DNA of 64,000 bases from Streptomyces macrolidinus (GTDB taxonomy: Bacteria; Actinomycetota; Actinomycetes; Streptomycetales; Streptomycetaceae). The DNA lies in the NCBI RefSeq assembly GCF_023887685.1, contig NZ_JAMWMR010000019.1, positions 1 to 64,000 on the forward strand, read 5' to 3'. Below, in pieces: positions 26,747-35,711 of the stretch. The translations under genes and the position numbers were made by a program. The notes below the pieces were generated by a model. The model saw nothing but the letters and a program-made list of their open reading frames with translations. It had not been told where the DNA came from and searched no databases. How positions within the stretch are numbered: position 1 is the stretch's first letter; the number at the start of each line of letters is the position of its first letter.

Positions 26747-26987
26747 GGCGGCCTCATCATCCCACTGGTCCGACCGGCTTCGTACGGCAGGTCCACAAGT
26801 TGGCGCAGATGCGGTCATCGCATCAGCGGGCCCGGAAGATCACGTTCTGGCGGGCCGCCCGTCCATACACCGATCCGGCTTCGGGCACATCCGCCGCACG
26901 GGCGGGATCTCCTCGCTCGGGTGATTGCGCCGGGGCACTCGCGGCAATACGTAACGGTATGTCGAGCCACGGCCAGGAGGCTGGAGC

Positions 26988-27443
26988 ATGAGCATCTGGT
27001 GGTCACTCCATCTGCCGTGCGAAGCCGCGAGTGTGCCCTTCGCCCGTCGGCTCCTGCTGGGCGCGATGGAGTCCGCGGGCGTCGATCCGGACGTCTCCCA
27101 CGATCTGTCCGTGGCCCTGAGCGAGGCCTGTGCCAACGCGGTCGAGCACGGCGGCGACCCCGCCTGCGGCGAGCGGCCCGAGGTGTACCAGGTCACGGCC
27201 TACCTCGACGGCGAGACGTGCCGCATCGAAGTCGCCGACTGGGGCCCGGGGTTCGCCGCCGAAAGACCCCGCCCCGCGTTTCGGACCGTCCACGCCGACG
27301 CCGAGCACGGCCGGGGCCTCGGCCTCATCCGGGAACTCGCCGATCACGTCCACATCGGCAACACACCGGACCGGGGCGGAGCCGTGGTGAGCTTCGACAA
27401 GATCCTGAAGTGGGTGGACGGCGCCCCCGCGGTGGCCGTCTGA
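26988..27443 (+). CDS. RsbW-like ATP-binding (anti-sigma/kinase type) protein
   Basis: 151-aa HATPase_c domain of the Streptomyces anti-sigma-factor kinase superfamily. The N box is LSEACANAVEH (near 45), G1 is VADWGPGF (near 85), and G2 is GRGLGLIRELAD (near 110). GGAGG lies before ATG 26988. It is single-gene and faces convergent pepP; the GAF-PP2C phosphatase gene 1.7 kb away is the class of partner such kinases have in partner-switching pathways. The target is unknown. Confidence 0.85.
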   Translation: MSIWWSLHLPCEAASVPFARRLLLGAMESAGVDPDVSHDLSVALSEACANAVEHGGDPACGERPEVYQVTAYLDGETCRIEVADWGPGFAAERPRPAFRTVHADAEHGRGLGLIRELADHVHIGNTPDRGGAVVSFDKILKWVDGAPAVAV

Positions 27444-27577
27444 CCAAGGGCCGTCGGCAGGGCGCAAGGGCACCGGACACACGTCGGCCGACCGCAGGCG
27501 ATGTGATCGCCCGCGATCGGCCTCCCCCCATGACACCGTGATGACACCGTGGTCATGAGGGCCGTGTCAGCGCGGTG

Positions 27578-29050
27578 TCAGCCCTTCAGGGACGCCATCC
27601 ACGTCTCGACCTCGTCGGAGCGGCGCGGCAGACCGGCCGACAGGTTCCGGTTGCCGTCCTCCGTGACCAGGATGTCGTCCTCGATCCGGACGCCGATCCC
27701 GCGGTACTCCTCCGGGACGGTCGTGTCGTCCGCCTGGAAGTACAGACCCGGCTCGACCGTGAGCACCATGCCGGGCTCCAGCGTGCCGGCCACGTAGGTC
27801 TCCGTCCGCGCCGCCGCGCAGTCGTGGACGTCCATGCCGAGCATGTGGCCCGTGCCGTGCAGCGTCCAGCGGCGCTGCAGGCCCAGCTCCAGGACCCGCT
27901 CCACCGGGCCCTCGACCAGGCCCCACTCGACCAGCTTCTCCGCCAGCACGCGCTGCGCGGCGTCGTGGAAGTCGCGGTACTTGGCGCCCGGCTTCACCGC
28001 GGCGATACCGGCCTCCTGGGCCTCGTACACGGCGTCGTAGATCTTCTTCTGCAGCTCGCTGTAGGTGCCGTTGACCGGCAGCGTGCGCGTGACGTCGGCG
28101 GTGTAGTACGTGTGGGTCTCCACACCGGCGTCCAGCAGGAGCAGGTCACCGGAGCGGACCGGGCCGTCGTTGCGCACCCAGTGCAGCGTGCAGGCGTGCG
28201 GGCCGGAGGCGCAGATCGAGCCGTAGCCGACGTCGTTGCCTTCCACGCGCGCGCGGAGGAAGAACGTCCCCTCGATGTAGCGCTCGGAGGTGGCCTCCGC
28301 CTTGTCGAGGACCTTCACCACGTCCTCGAAGCCGCGCACGGTCGAGTCGACGGCCTTCTGCAGCTCGCCGACCTCGAACGCGTCCTTGACCAGACGCATC
28401 TCGGAGAGGAAGACGCGCAGTTCCTCGTCCCGCTCGGCGGTCACCTTGTCGCGCAGGGCGGCCTCGATACCGGCGTCGTACCCGCGGACCACGCGGACGG
28501 CTCCGGTGGCCTCGGCCAACTGCTCCGGCAGTTCGCGCACGTCCGACGCCGGGATGCCGTAGAGCTGCTCGGCCTCGGCCAGCGAGTGGCGGCGGCCCAC
28601 CCACAGCTCGCCCTGGCCGGAGAGCCAGAACTCGCCGTTCTCACGGTTGGAACGCGGCAGCAGATAGATCGTCGCCCGGTGGCCGTCCGTCCCGTCCGGG
28701 GCGGTCTCCGGCTCCAGCACGAGGACGCCGTCCTCGGTCTGGTTGCCCGTGAGGTACGCGTACTCGACGGAGGCGCGGAAGGCGTACTCGGTGTCGTTGG
28801 AGCGGGTCTTCAGATTGCCCGCGGGGATCACCAGGCGCTCGCCGGGGAAGCGTGCGGAGAGAGCGGCGCGGCGGGCCGCGGTCTCGGCGGACTGGGCGAT
28901 CGGCCGCAGGTCGTGCAGCTCGGTGTCGGCCCAGCCGGACTTCATGTTCTCGGCCAGCTCGTCGGACACGCCCGGGTACAGGCCGTTCTTGCGCTGCTTG
29001 ATCGGCTCTTCTTCGGCAGTCTCCGGGGTCTCCGGGAGCTCTTCTGCCAC
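27578..29050 (-). CDS. pepP: Xaa-Pro aminopeptidase (aminopeptidase P)
   Basis: Removes N-terminal residues preceding proline. The 490 aa has an N-terminal AMP_N domain (about 60-200) and a pita-bread metallopeptidase domain. Metal ligands are in LLLLDAGVETHTYYTADVTRT (two Asp), TLHGTGHMLGMDVHD (His), TVEPGLYF (Glu), and VRIEDDILVT (Glu). GTG 29050 is chosen: AAGGAGG directly abuts the ATG at 29056, leaving no spacing, while GTG two codons later has a 6-nt gap. Cytosolic. Confidence 0.93.
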   Translation of the reverse strand: MAEELPETPETAEEEPIKQRKNGLYPGVSDELAENMKSGWADTELHDLRPIAQSAETAARRAALSARFPGERLVIPAGNLKTRSNDTEYAFRASVEYAYLTGNQTEDGVLVLEPETAPDGTDGHRATIYLLPRSNRENGEFWLSGQGELWVGRRHSLAEAEQLYGIPASDVRELPEQLAEATGAVRVVRGYDAGIEAALRDKVTAERDEELRVFLSEMRLVKDAFEVGELQKAVDSTVRGFEDVVKVLDKAEATSERYIEGTFFLRARVEGNDVGYGSICASGPHACTLHWVRNDGPVRSGDLLLLDAGVETHTYYTADVTRTLPVNGTYSELQKKIYDAVYEAQEAGIAAVKPGAKYRDFHDAAQRVLAEKLVEWGLVEGPVERVLELGLQRRWTLHGTGHMLGMDVHDCAAARTETYVAGTLEPGMVLTVEPGLYFQADDTTVPEEYRGIGVRIEDDILVTEDGNRNLSAGLPRRSDEVETWMASLKG

Positions 29051-29159
29051 GGTCATCCTCCTTGCTACGGCACTGGGCCTTCCCCATCGTACGGTCGTAC
29101 GGAAGAGGGCCCAGAGCCGGACGGACCGTGACCAAAGGATCAAGCGTGAGCTCGGGGAC

Positions 29160-30545
29160 TCACTCGAACCGGGCCGCCAGCAGCACCACGTCCTCGGTGC
29201 CGTCCGCCCCGTCGAGCCCGCCCGGCAGCATGCTGTGCAGGACGTGGTCGGCGACGGCTCCGGGGTCGCAGCGCATCGGCCTCGGCACGCTCGCCGCCGC
29301 CGCGTGCAGCCGGGCGAAGGCGCGGTCCATGGGGTCGCCGGTGCGGCGCAGCAGACCGTCGGTGTAGAGGAGCACGGTCTCGCCGGGCTCCGCGGCCAGT
29401 TCGATGCTCGGCGCCTCCCAGCAGGCGAGCATCCCGAGGGGCGCCGACAGGGAGGTCTCCACGAACTCCGTGCGCCGGGCGCCGATCACCAGGGGCGGGC
29501 TGTGTCCGGCCCCGGCGAGGGTGACCTTGCGCAGCGCGGGCTCGCAATAGGCGAACAGGGCGGTGGCCGAACGGGCGGGCTCGGTGAGCCGCAGCAGCAG
29601 TTCCAGATCGGACAGGACGGCGACGGGGTCCTCGCCCTCCATCACGGCGTACGCGCGCAGGGAGGCCCGCAGCCGGCCCATGGCGGCGACCGCGCCGGGC
29701 CCGGACCCGGTCACGGACCCGACCGCGAGTCCGAGCGCGGCGTCGGGCAACGGCAGCGCGTCGTACCAGTCGCCGCCGCCGCGCGCACCGCTGCGGCGCC
29801 GGGCGGCGAGCTGGACCCCGGCGACCCGGGGCAGCCGGGAGGGAAGCAGTTCCGCACAGATCGTCGTCATGGCCGTGCGAGCGCGCTCGGTCTCGATCAG
29901 CCGCGCCAGGTGCTCGGTCGCGTAGCGCGTGTACAGACCGACGAGATGACGGCGGCGGTCGACCGGCTCGGCGGGTTCGTCGTAGAGCCAGACGGCGGCG
30001 CCGAGGCGGCCCGCGGCGTCGCTGGACAGGGGCAGCGCGTAGCTCGCGGCGTAGCCGAGGCGGGCGGCCACCTCGCGGTGGCGGGGGTCGAGCCCGTCCT
30101 CGGAGAACAGGTCGGGCTGGGCGATCTCGCGCTCGCCGCCCGGCAGTCCGTCGAGGATCCTGCCGTACGACAGGGAACTGCGCGGCACGGTCTCGATGTG
30201 TCCGAGGTCGGCGCGGCCCAGGCCGAGGCCGATGGTGGTGTCGGGGCCGAGGCCGTCGCACGGTTCCAGGACGACGAGACCGCGCCGGGCGCCCACGAGG
30301 GCGGCTCCGGCGCGCAGCAGTTCCTGGAGCGCTTCGGTGAGGCAGTCGGTGCGCGCGAGGCGTTCGGTGAGTTCGTGCAGGGTCGTCAGGTCGGAGACCC
30401 AGCCGGCGAGTCGGTCCTGGACGGCCGCGGGGTCCGCGGGGGCCGATGAGGCGGCCGAGAGGGCAGTTGCGGGCGCGACAGTGTGTGCGGGTGAGGGAAC
30501 CGTTGAATCGATTCCGGCCACTTTCGATGGGTGAGGGGCGTTCAT
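29160..30545 (-). CDS. GAF-domain PP2C (SpoIIE-type) phosphatase
   Basis: 461 aa. A GAF sensor domain (about 60-230, LTTLHELTERLARTDCLTEAL) is followed by a SpoIIE/PP2C phosphatase domain (about 240-461) with GGDWYDALPLPD, GSGPGAVAAMGRLR, AGHSPPLV, LLYTDGLL and TEDVVLLAARF metal-site motifs. The usual GDV metal motif reads as VGSVTGSG, an altered residue. It likely dephosphorylates an anti-anti-sigma factor; nearby RsbW-like ATPases (26988 and 34408) are candidate partners. ATG 30545 has GAAGG upstream. Confidence 0.87.
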   Translation of the reverse strand: MNAPHPSKVAGIDSTVPSPAHTVAPATALSAASSAPADPAAVQDRLAGWVSDLTTLHELTERLARTDCLTEALQELLRAGAALVGARRGLVVLEPCDGLGPDTTIGLGLGRADLGHIETVPRSSLSYGRILDGLPGGEREIAQPDLFSEDGLDPRHREVAARLGYAASYALPLSSDAAGRLGAAVWLYDEPAEPVDRRRHLVGLYTRYATEHLARLIETERARTAMTTICAELLPSRLPRVAGVQLAARRRSGARGGGDWYDALPLPDAALGLAVGSVTGSGPGAVAAMGRLRASLRAYAVMEGEDPVAVLSDLELLLRLTEPARSATALFAYCEPALRKVTLAGAGHSPPLVIGARRTEFVETSLSAPLGMLACWEAPSIELAAEPGETVLLYTDGLLRRTGDPMDRAFARLHAAAASVPRPMRCDPGAVADHVLHSMLPGGLDGADGTEDVVLLAARFE

Positions 30546-31143
30546 GGCGTCCGGCCTTCGGACCGACGCACAGTGCTCGATAGCATCGCAAAACCCCCAT
30601 GTCATTCTGCGTCGCGAGCAGTGGCTCCACATGTACACGCACTTGTGAGGGGATGTCCAGCATTGTCCTGCGGGGATTCCTGGTGTCCGCGCGGCTCTCC
30701 TGTGTTCTTACGGAGAAGGGAAGTTGGCCTGAAACGGCCTCGGGTGGCGCCCTCTTGCGGTCGACTGACCTTGTTCGACAGAGCGTCACAACGGTCGTGA
30801 TGGGTACGTACTCGGTGAAGGCCAGGGGCGGTTCGGGGTCACCCGGAACCTGGCGCCGGACCCGGGCGTCCTAACCATCGACGGCCGAGCCCCACCCTCC
30901 CGTGACGGAGGCGGCGAGCACGAGCGGGACGGCGAAACGCCAGGTGCCGCCACCCCGCGCCAAGCCCAGGTTGCTGATGGGCGCAGTACGGACACGAACG
31001 CAGTCCCAGCTCGACCTCAGGGGTTCCCCTTGTCCGGAGCAGGGGCGTGATGCACCGGCAGGTACGCACAGCGAAGTGATCGACACATGGTGTGATGTGG
31101 CCCTCGGTGTTGCCAGGCGTGCAACGGAAAGGAACGAGCGCTC
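30546..31143. other. 598-bp divergent intergenic region, no supported gene
   Basis: It lies between the divergent phosphatase and prim-pol genes. I looked for small genes on both strands. A minus-strand frame near 30871-31000 ending in a hydrophobic stretch lacks a credible start and ribosome site. No strong hairpins or motifs were noted. Confidence 0.5.
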
Positions 31144-31809
31144 ATGCGCGAGATCCTCGGAAGGCGACGCAGGCTCCTGTCCGGGCGGAACGGCGGGAGA
31201 CCTGAGGTGATCGGCGCGGCCCTGACCTTCGCGACCGAGTGGCAGTGGCCCGTTCTCCCGGGGGTGGCCCCGAGTACGCGAGGCCGGGCCCGCTGTGGGT
31301 GCCCCGACCCGGAGTGCACCGTGCCCGGAGCCCATCCCTTCGACCCCGGGCTGCTCGCGGCCACCACCGACGAGCGCATGGTGCGCTGGTGGTGGACCAA
31401 CCGGCCGACCGCGCCGATCGTGCTGGCCACCGGGGGCGCGGCGCCCTGCGCGGTGAGCCTGCCCGCCCTCGCGGCCTCGCGCGCGCTCGCCGCGCTCGAC
31501 CGTACGGGCATGCGCCTCGGCCCGGTCGTGGCGGCACCGCACCGCTGGGCGATCCTGGTGGCGCCGTACTCCATGGAGCAGCTCGGCGAGTTGCTCTACG
31601 CCAAGGACTTCGTCCCCGGGTCGCTGCGCTTCCATGGCGAGGGCGGCTATCTGGCGCTGCCTCCGTCCAGGACGGGGCACGGGGAGGTCCGTTGGGAGCG
31701 GGCGCCGCTGCCCGGTTCCGCCGCGCCCTGGGTCCCCGACGTGGAGGCCGTCGTGGACGCGGTCGTCACGGCCCTCACTCGTACGGGTGTGAGCGCTCCG
31801 GAGTTCTAG
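31144..31809 (+). CDS. Prim-pol (bifunctional DNA primase/polymerase N-terminal) domain protein
   Basis: 221 aa, related to the N-terminal prim-pol domain found in many Streptomyces proteins: ALTFATEWQWPVLPGV, the Cys-rich RCGCPDPECTVPGAHP (near 50-65), MVRWWWTNRPTAPIVLATG, and LRFHGEGGYLALPPS. The full catalytic acid set (DxD) is not obvious, so activity is uncertain. GGAAAGGAA precedes ATG 31144. It stands alone rather than fused to a helicase. DNA repair or replication role is a family inference. Confidence 0.75.
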   Translation: MREILGRRRRLLSGRNGGRPEVIGAALTFATEWQWPVLPGVAPSTRGRARCGCPDPECTVPGAHPFDPGLLAATTDERMVRWWWTNRPTAPIVLATGGAAPCAVSLPALAASRALAALDRTGMRLGPVVAAPHRWAILVAPYSMEQLGELLYAKDFVPGSLRFHGEGGYLALPPSRTGHGEVRWERAPLPGSAAPWVPDVEAVVDAVVTALTRTGVSAPEF

Positions 31810-31865
31810 GGGTGTCGGGCGCGCGGCGGACCGGGCGCCCGTGAGCGGTCGATATCTTCGGCCCC

Positions 31866-32459
31866 ATGCTGTTTCGTCCTGGTGGGTGCGGGGAGCGGTG
31901 CTCGCCGGTTCGCGTCGCCGGTCGGCCCGACCCCCACAGGGCCCGGCTGCACGCGCTGCTGGGTCTGGTGGCGGCCTTGGCCGTGCTGCCGCTCGCCATG
32001 GCGTCCGCCCGACCGGTCGGCGACACGGACCGCACGGTCGCCCTCCCGCCGCCGCAGGATGACGCGAAGCTTGCGGTCCTCGCCCCCTCCCGGCCGTGGG
32101 GACTCGGTCTGTCCACCACCGTCCGCTGCGGCCCGGAGCTCACCTCCGCCGACGGCGTCGAGGCGCAGACCTGCGTCCTCGTCCAGGGGCGGGACATCTG
32201 GGCGCGCACGTACTACCGCAACACCACGGGCGGGAAGCTGAGTTCGTATCTGAGCTTCATGGGGCCCGGCGGCCGTGCCGTCGAGACGCGGTGCGCGGTG
32301 GGCGCGGGGGGCGTCCCGGAGACCTGTGAGACGCCCCGACTGCTCATGACGGGCGACGCGGCGCAGTACTCGGCGGTCGCGGAGTTCGCCCGCGGTGACG
32401 GCGGCGGACCACTGCTGCTGCGCTCGGGAAGTGACCCTGGCGGGCCTGGCGGGGAGTAA
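31866..32459 (+). CDS. Putative secreted protein, unknown function
   Basis: 197 aa. A basic N-terminus leads to a hydrophobic segment (LLGLVAALAVLPLAMASA, about 31-48) and a mature domain with four cysteines (RCGPE, QTCVL, TRCAV, ETCET), suggesting two disulfides and export. TATCTT at 31853-31858 lies 7 nt before the ATG, fitting a promoter -10 and a leaderless message. Function not recognised. It is convergent with the SEC-C gene, with a 71-nt hairpin element between. Confidence 0.65.
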   Translation: MLFRPGGCGERCSPVRVAGRPDPHRARLHALLGLVAALAVLPLAMASARPVGDTDRTVALPPPQDDAKLAVLAPSRPWGLGLSTTVRCGPELTSADGVEAQTCVLVQGRDIWARTYYRNTTGGKLSSYLSFMGPGGRAVETRCAVGAGGVPETCETPRLLMTGDAAQYSAVAEFARGDGGGPLLLRSGSDPGGPGGE

Positions 32460-32504
32460 CGCGGCGGCCTCGTACGTCGGTTGACGGAGTTCCGTGCCGT
32501 ACAT

Positions 32505-32575
32505 CGCGTATGGAAAGGCCCGGTTGCTGGCGACGGGGGATGCACCAGCAACCGGGCTAATGGAACGGTAACAAG
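32505..32575 (-). ncRNA. 71-nt hairpin element, copy A
   Basis: Read on the minus strand: CTTGTTAC box, 10-nt spacer, 13-bp perfect stem GCCCGGTTGCTGG / CCAGCAACCGGGC, invariant 14-nt loop TGCATCCCCCGTCG, 5 nt, then CATACGCG. A second copy of identical length lies at 41947-42017 in the other orientation. TGTTACCGT reads as an extended -10, which would start RNA exactly at the stem. Alternatively it is a bidirectional terminator between two convergent genes. RNA nature is inferred. Confidence 0.5.
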
Positions 32576-32704
32576 AGATCGGCTATTCGCAAATTCGATC
32601 TCGGCTATTCGGACACCGGCTCACCTGTCACAGCGGTGCGGTGTGACAGGTCTCACCCGTTCCGGACGCCGTGGGCCGACCGGGCGGTCGGCCCACGGCG
32701 TGCG

Positions 32705-33694
32705 TCAGCTCAGGGTCACCTGGCGGTTGGTCAGTCCGCCGCGCGCCCGGCGCTCCTCCGCGGTGAGCGGCGCGTCCGAGGCCAGGGCGGTTGCGAGGCG
32801 CTCGGCGAACTCGGCCACCGGCTTCTCGAGGTCCTCCGCCCCCATCTCGCCCGGCAGATCCCAGACCGGGACCGTGAGCCCGTGCGCGCGGAAGGAGCCG
32901 ACCAGGCGCGTGCCCTCGCCGAGGCCGGACTGCCCCGCCGCGTGCAGCCGGGCCAGCGCGTCCAGAAGCCGCTCCTCGGGGTGCGGCATGACCCACCGCA
33001 GGTGGTTCTTCTCCGGGGTCTCGCACCAGTACGCCGCGTCCGCCGCCGTGAGCTTCACGGTCGGGATGGCGGCCTCGTTGGCCCGCTCCAGGGAGGCGGC
33101 CACCTCGGGCGTCGCGTTCTCCGGGTCGGGGACCCAGAACTCGAAGCCGCTGTGGACGACCGGCTCGAACGCGCCTTCGGGGTCCAGCAGATCCTGGAGC
33201 CGGGGGCCGTCGGCGGGCGCGCGGCGGCCCTCCACGGGCGAACCGGGCGCCACGGTGAAGGCGCGCAGGAGCGTGTCCGCGAGATCGCGGCTGAGGTCCC
33301 CCGACGCCGTGTCGTTCTGCAGGCCGAGCAGGACCGAGCCGTCCTCGCGGCGCAGCGCGGGCCACGCCATCGGCAGGACCGTCGCGAGCGTGACCGACGG
33401 GACGCCCTCGGGGAGGGCGTCCTTGAGCTTCAGCTCGACGGTCGCCGCCGGCACCAGCTCGCGCAGCGCCACCCAGTCGCACTCACCGGGAAGCCCCTCG
33501 AACGGGCGCTGCACCAGCTCGGTCACCGCGTGGGCCGCGGCCCGGCCGTGACAGGCCTTGTAGCGGCGGCCACTGCCGCAGGGGCAGGGCTCGCGGGCGC
33601 CGACGACCGGAACGGTCCCCTCGGTGCCCGTGGCAGGGGCACCGGTGGCGGGCTGCGGGCGCTTGCCCTTGGTCTGGGGTCGCTTCTTGGCCAT
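32705..33694 (-). CDS. SEC-C zinc-motif protein (DUF5926-like)
   Basis: 329 aa with a basic N-terminus (MAKKRPQTKGKRPQ) and a SEC-C metal-binding motif PCPCGSGRRYKACHG near 36-50, the zinc motif otherwise at the end of SecA. The rest (about 60-329) is a conserved Streptomyces domain without known function: WVALRELVPAATVELKL, ATVLPMAWPALRREDGS, and RWVMPHPEERLLDAL. Nucleic-acid or ribosome association is possible but inferred. Transcribed alone. Confidence 0.82.
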   Translation of the reverse strand: MAKKRPQTKGKRPQPATGAPATGTEGTVPVVGAREPCPCGSGRRYKACHGRAAAHAVTELVQRPFEGLPGECDWVALRELVPAATVELKLKDALPEGVPSVTLATVLPMAWPALRREDGSVLLGLQNDTASGDLSRDLADTLLRAFTVAPGSPVEGRRAPADGPRLQDLLDPEGAFEPVVHSGFEFWVPDPENATPEVAASLERANEAAIPTVKLTAADAAYWCETPEKNHLRWVMPHPEERLLDALARLHAAGQSGLGEGTRLVGSFRAHGLTVPVWDLPGEMGAEDLEKPVAEFAERLATALASDAPLTAEERRARGGLTNRQVTLS

Positions 33695-33769
33695 CTGGGT
33701 GTCTCCCGGTTACGGCTCGTTTCGTACGGGCGCGAGCCTAGTGCCTCGTACGGCGGCCGACGGGATCTT

Positions 33770-33778
33770 GTGGACAAC
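33770..33778 (-). promoter_or_regulatory. Isolated DnaA box
   Basis: TGTGGACAA (reverse of TTGTCCACA), a perfect Streptomyces DnaA box, sits 76 bp upstream of the SEC-C protein start. Confidence 0.55.
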
Positions 33779-33871
33779 GCTCCGGGGCGCCCCGATGACG
33801 ATGCCTGGCTCCGGGCCGTATCGCTTGTCGCATTGCTTGCCGTATTGCCTTGCCGTATCGCTCGCGGCGCC

Positions 33872-34408
33872 TCAGTCGACCTCGTCGAACGCGTCCGCGA
33901 AGTCCAGGCCGGCCGACACGGAGGGCGCCGTCACCCGCGCGGCGAAGTCCTCGCGGCGGTGTGTGGAGCCGAGGTCGTCCTGGACGACGACCCAGACCGT
34001 GACCTCGCCGCGCGCGTCGTCGCGGACACCCCAGTCCTCGGCCAGTGCCGTGATGATGTTCAGCCCGCGACCGCCGCGCGCGGTGACCGAGGGGGTCGCC
34101 GGGACCGGGCGGGTGGGGCCCCCGCCGTCCGTGACCTCGACCGTGAGCCGACCCGAGGAGTCGACGCGCCACGCGGCGCGCACATCGCCGTCCCCGGCCG
34201 GGCGGTCGCCGAGCGGCCTGCCATGGCGGCAGGCATTGCTGAGCAGTTCCGAAAGGATCAGTACGGCATCGTCGATGACCGATTCCGACACGCCACCGGT
34301 ACGCAGTTGCGCGCGCATCCGGTGTCTCGCCTCACCCACGCCCGCAGGACCATGGGGTACGGCCATGCACGACGACGTGGGCACCTCCTGTGCCACCACC
34401 AACGCCAC
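33872..34408 (-). CDS. RsbW-like ATP-binding regulatory protein (2)
   Basis: 178-aa HATPase_c protein: LILSELLSNACRHG (N box, near 55), VTDGGGPTRP (G1), and GGRGLNIITALAEDWGV (G2). GTG 34408 is chosen because AAGGAGG lies 8 nt upstream; the frame reaches 34546 but with no ribosome site. The second of two such ATPases in the window. It probably binds an anti-anti-sigma factor; the partner is unknown. Confidence 0.85.
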   Translation of the reverse strand: MALVVAQEVPTSSCMAVPHGPAGVGEARHRMRAQLRTGGVSESVIDDAVLILSELLSNACRHGRPLGDRPAGDGDVRAAWRVDSSGRLTVEVTDGGGPTRPVPATPSVTARGGRGLNIITALAEDWGVRDDARGEVTVWVVVQDDLGSTHRREDFAARVTAPSVSAGLDFADAFDEVD

Positions 34409-34600
34409 CCCCGAGACCTCCTTCGCCCCACGCCACGGTGTGAATGCCCCACCGGAACGGGCCGGAAACCGCCCCCTGTACGTGTGGTGACGCACTCGTG
34501 ACGGTCGGACACGGACCGAACGCGCCGGTGCACTCCCTGTAGTCATGTGGCTGCATATCGGCCCTTACAGCGGGGTCTGCGGTGGAAGGAGCCGTTCCGC

Positions 34601-35410
34601 TCAGCGGCCGAGCTGGCGCAGCACCGCGCGCGGCCGGTTGGTGATGATGGCGTCGACGCCCAGCTCGACGCAGAGATCGACGTCCTCGGGCTCGTTCACG
34701 GTCCATACGTGGACCTGGTGTCCGACCCGCTTCAGACGCTGGACGTAGCCCGGGTGACTGCGCACGATCCGCATCGCGGGACCCGCGATCCGGACCCCGG
34801 CCGGCAGCCGTCCGTCACGCAGCCGGGGGGAGAGGAACTGGAGCAGATAGACCGTCGGCAGCGTCGGCGAGGCGGCCCGCACGCGGTGCAGCGAGCGCGC
34901 CGAGAAGCTCATGATCCGTACCGGCGACCTGTCCGGTGACTTCGGGGCGTCCAGGCCGAAACGCTTCAGCAGGACCAGCAGCCGCTCCTCGACCTGCCCG
35001 GCCCACCGCGTCGGATGCTTCGTCTCGATGGCCAGATCGATGGGCCGCCCGGCGTCGGCGACGAGTTCGAGCAGCCGCTCCAGGGTGAGGACGGAGGTGT
35101 CCTCGGGGTCCTGCGGCCGGTGCTCCCAGTCGGGCTCCTCGTCGCGGCTCTTCCAGGAACCGAAGTCCAGGCTGGCGAGGTCCGCGAGTTCCAGGGCGGA
35201 GACCGCGCCGCGACCGTTGGACGTGCGGTTGACGCGCCGGTCATGGACACAGACGAGGTGGCCGTCCGCGGTCAGCCGGACATCGCACTCGAGGGCGTCG
35301 GCGCCGTCCTCGATCGCCTTCCGGTACGCGGCCAGAGTGTGCTCGGGCGCCTCTTCGGAGGCTCCGCGATGGGCGACCACCTGGATCGGATGCTGTCGTG
35401 CGTGGCTCAC
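34601..35410 (-). CDS. Glycerophosphodiester phosphodiesterase
   Basis: Hydrolyses glycerophosphodiesters to glycerol 3-phosphate and an alcohol. 269 aa. The GDPD signature is at the start: VVAHRGASEEAPEHTLAAY (His near 14) with ALECDVRLTADGHLVCVHD (Glu/Asp metal ligands and catalytic His near 40-57), and EIETKHP-like AIETKHPTRW near 130. No signal peptide, so cytosolic. GTG 35410 without a clear ribosome site. Confidence 0.92.
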   Translation of the reverse strand: MSHARQHPIQVVAHRGASEEAPEHTLAAYRKAIEDGADALECDVRLTADGHLVCVHDRRVNRTSNGRGAVSALELADLASLDFGSWKSRDEEPDWEHRPQDPEDTSVLTLERLLELVADAGRPIDLAIETKHPTRWAGQVEERLLVLLKRFGLDAPKSPDRSPVRIMSFSARSLHRVRAASPTLPTVYLLQFLSPRLRDGRLPAGVRIAGPAMRIVRSHPGYVQRLKRVGHQVHVWTVNEPEDVDLCVELGVDAIITNRPRAVLRQLGR

Positions 35411-35711
35411 CGCGTCATGGTGTCACCGCGGGGAAGAGCGTGCGGAGCCGGGAGGCGGCGTCGATATGTCGGCAAGGTGTCGGGAATGCAGAACTGTGTT
35501 CGGAAGGGTCCGATATAAAGGACGGCCAGAGACCCACAGTTACCGCTTACGGTGGCCTGACGTCCTGTGGGAAAAGCTTGACGGCGTACCCCAGCACCAT
35601 GCACGTACCCCAGCACCATGCACAGCCGAAGCGCGCCCGGCACCGCGCGGAGCGAGCGAGTGCGGCCGAGTGCGATCCAGAACAACCAGCCGTGGAACGA
35701 GGAGAAGAGCT
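35411..35711. other. Upstream region of the HtrA-like gene with a 19-bp tandem repeat
   Basis: 301 bp with no gene. TATAAA at 35514-35519 may be a -10 region for the protease gene. GTACCCCAGCACCATGCAC is repeated perfectly in tandem at 35586-35604 and 35605-35623, inside the presumed 5' leader of that gene. Confidence 0.6.

Noticed and set aside
27531..27583. Repeated TGACACC / GGTGTCA motifs near the end of pepP
   Set aside because: They form an imperfect hairpin between convergent genes, best read as an ordinary bidirectional terminator.
30871..31000. Minus-strand hydrophobic mini-frame (RFAVPLVLAASVTGGWG)
   Set aside because: No suitable start codon with a ribosome site in frame; cannot be supported.
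31806..32504. Minus-strand frame beginning just after hairpin copy A
   Set aside because: It is antisense to a better-supported secreted protein gene; composition is poor. The start 54 nt after the hairpin is probably chance.
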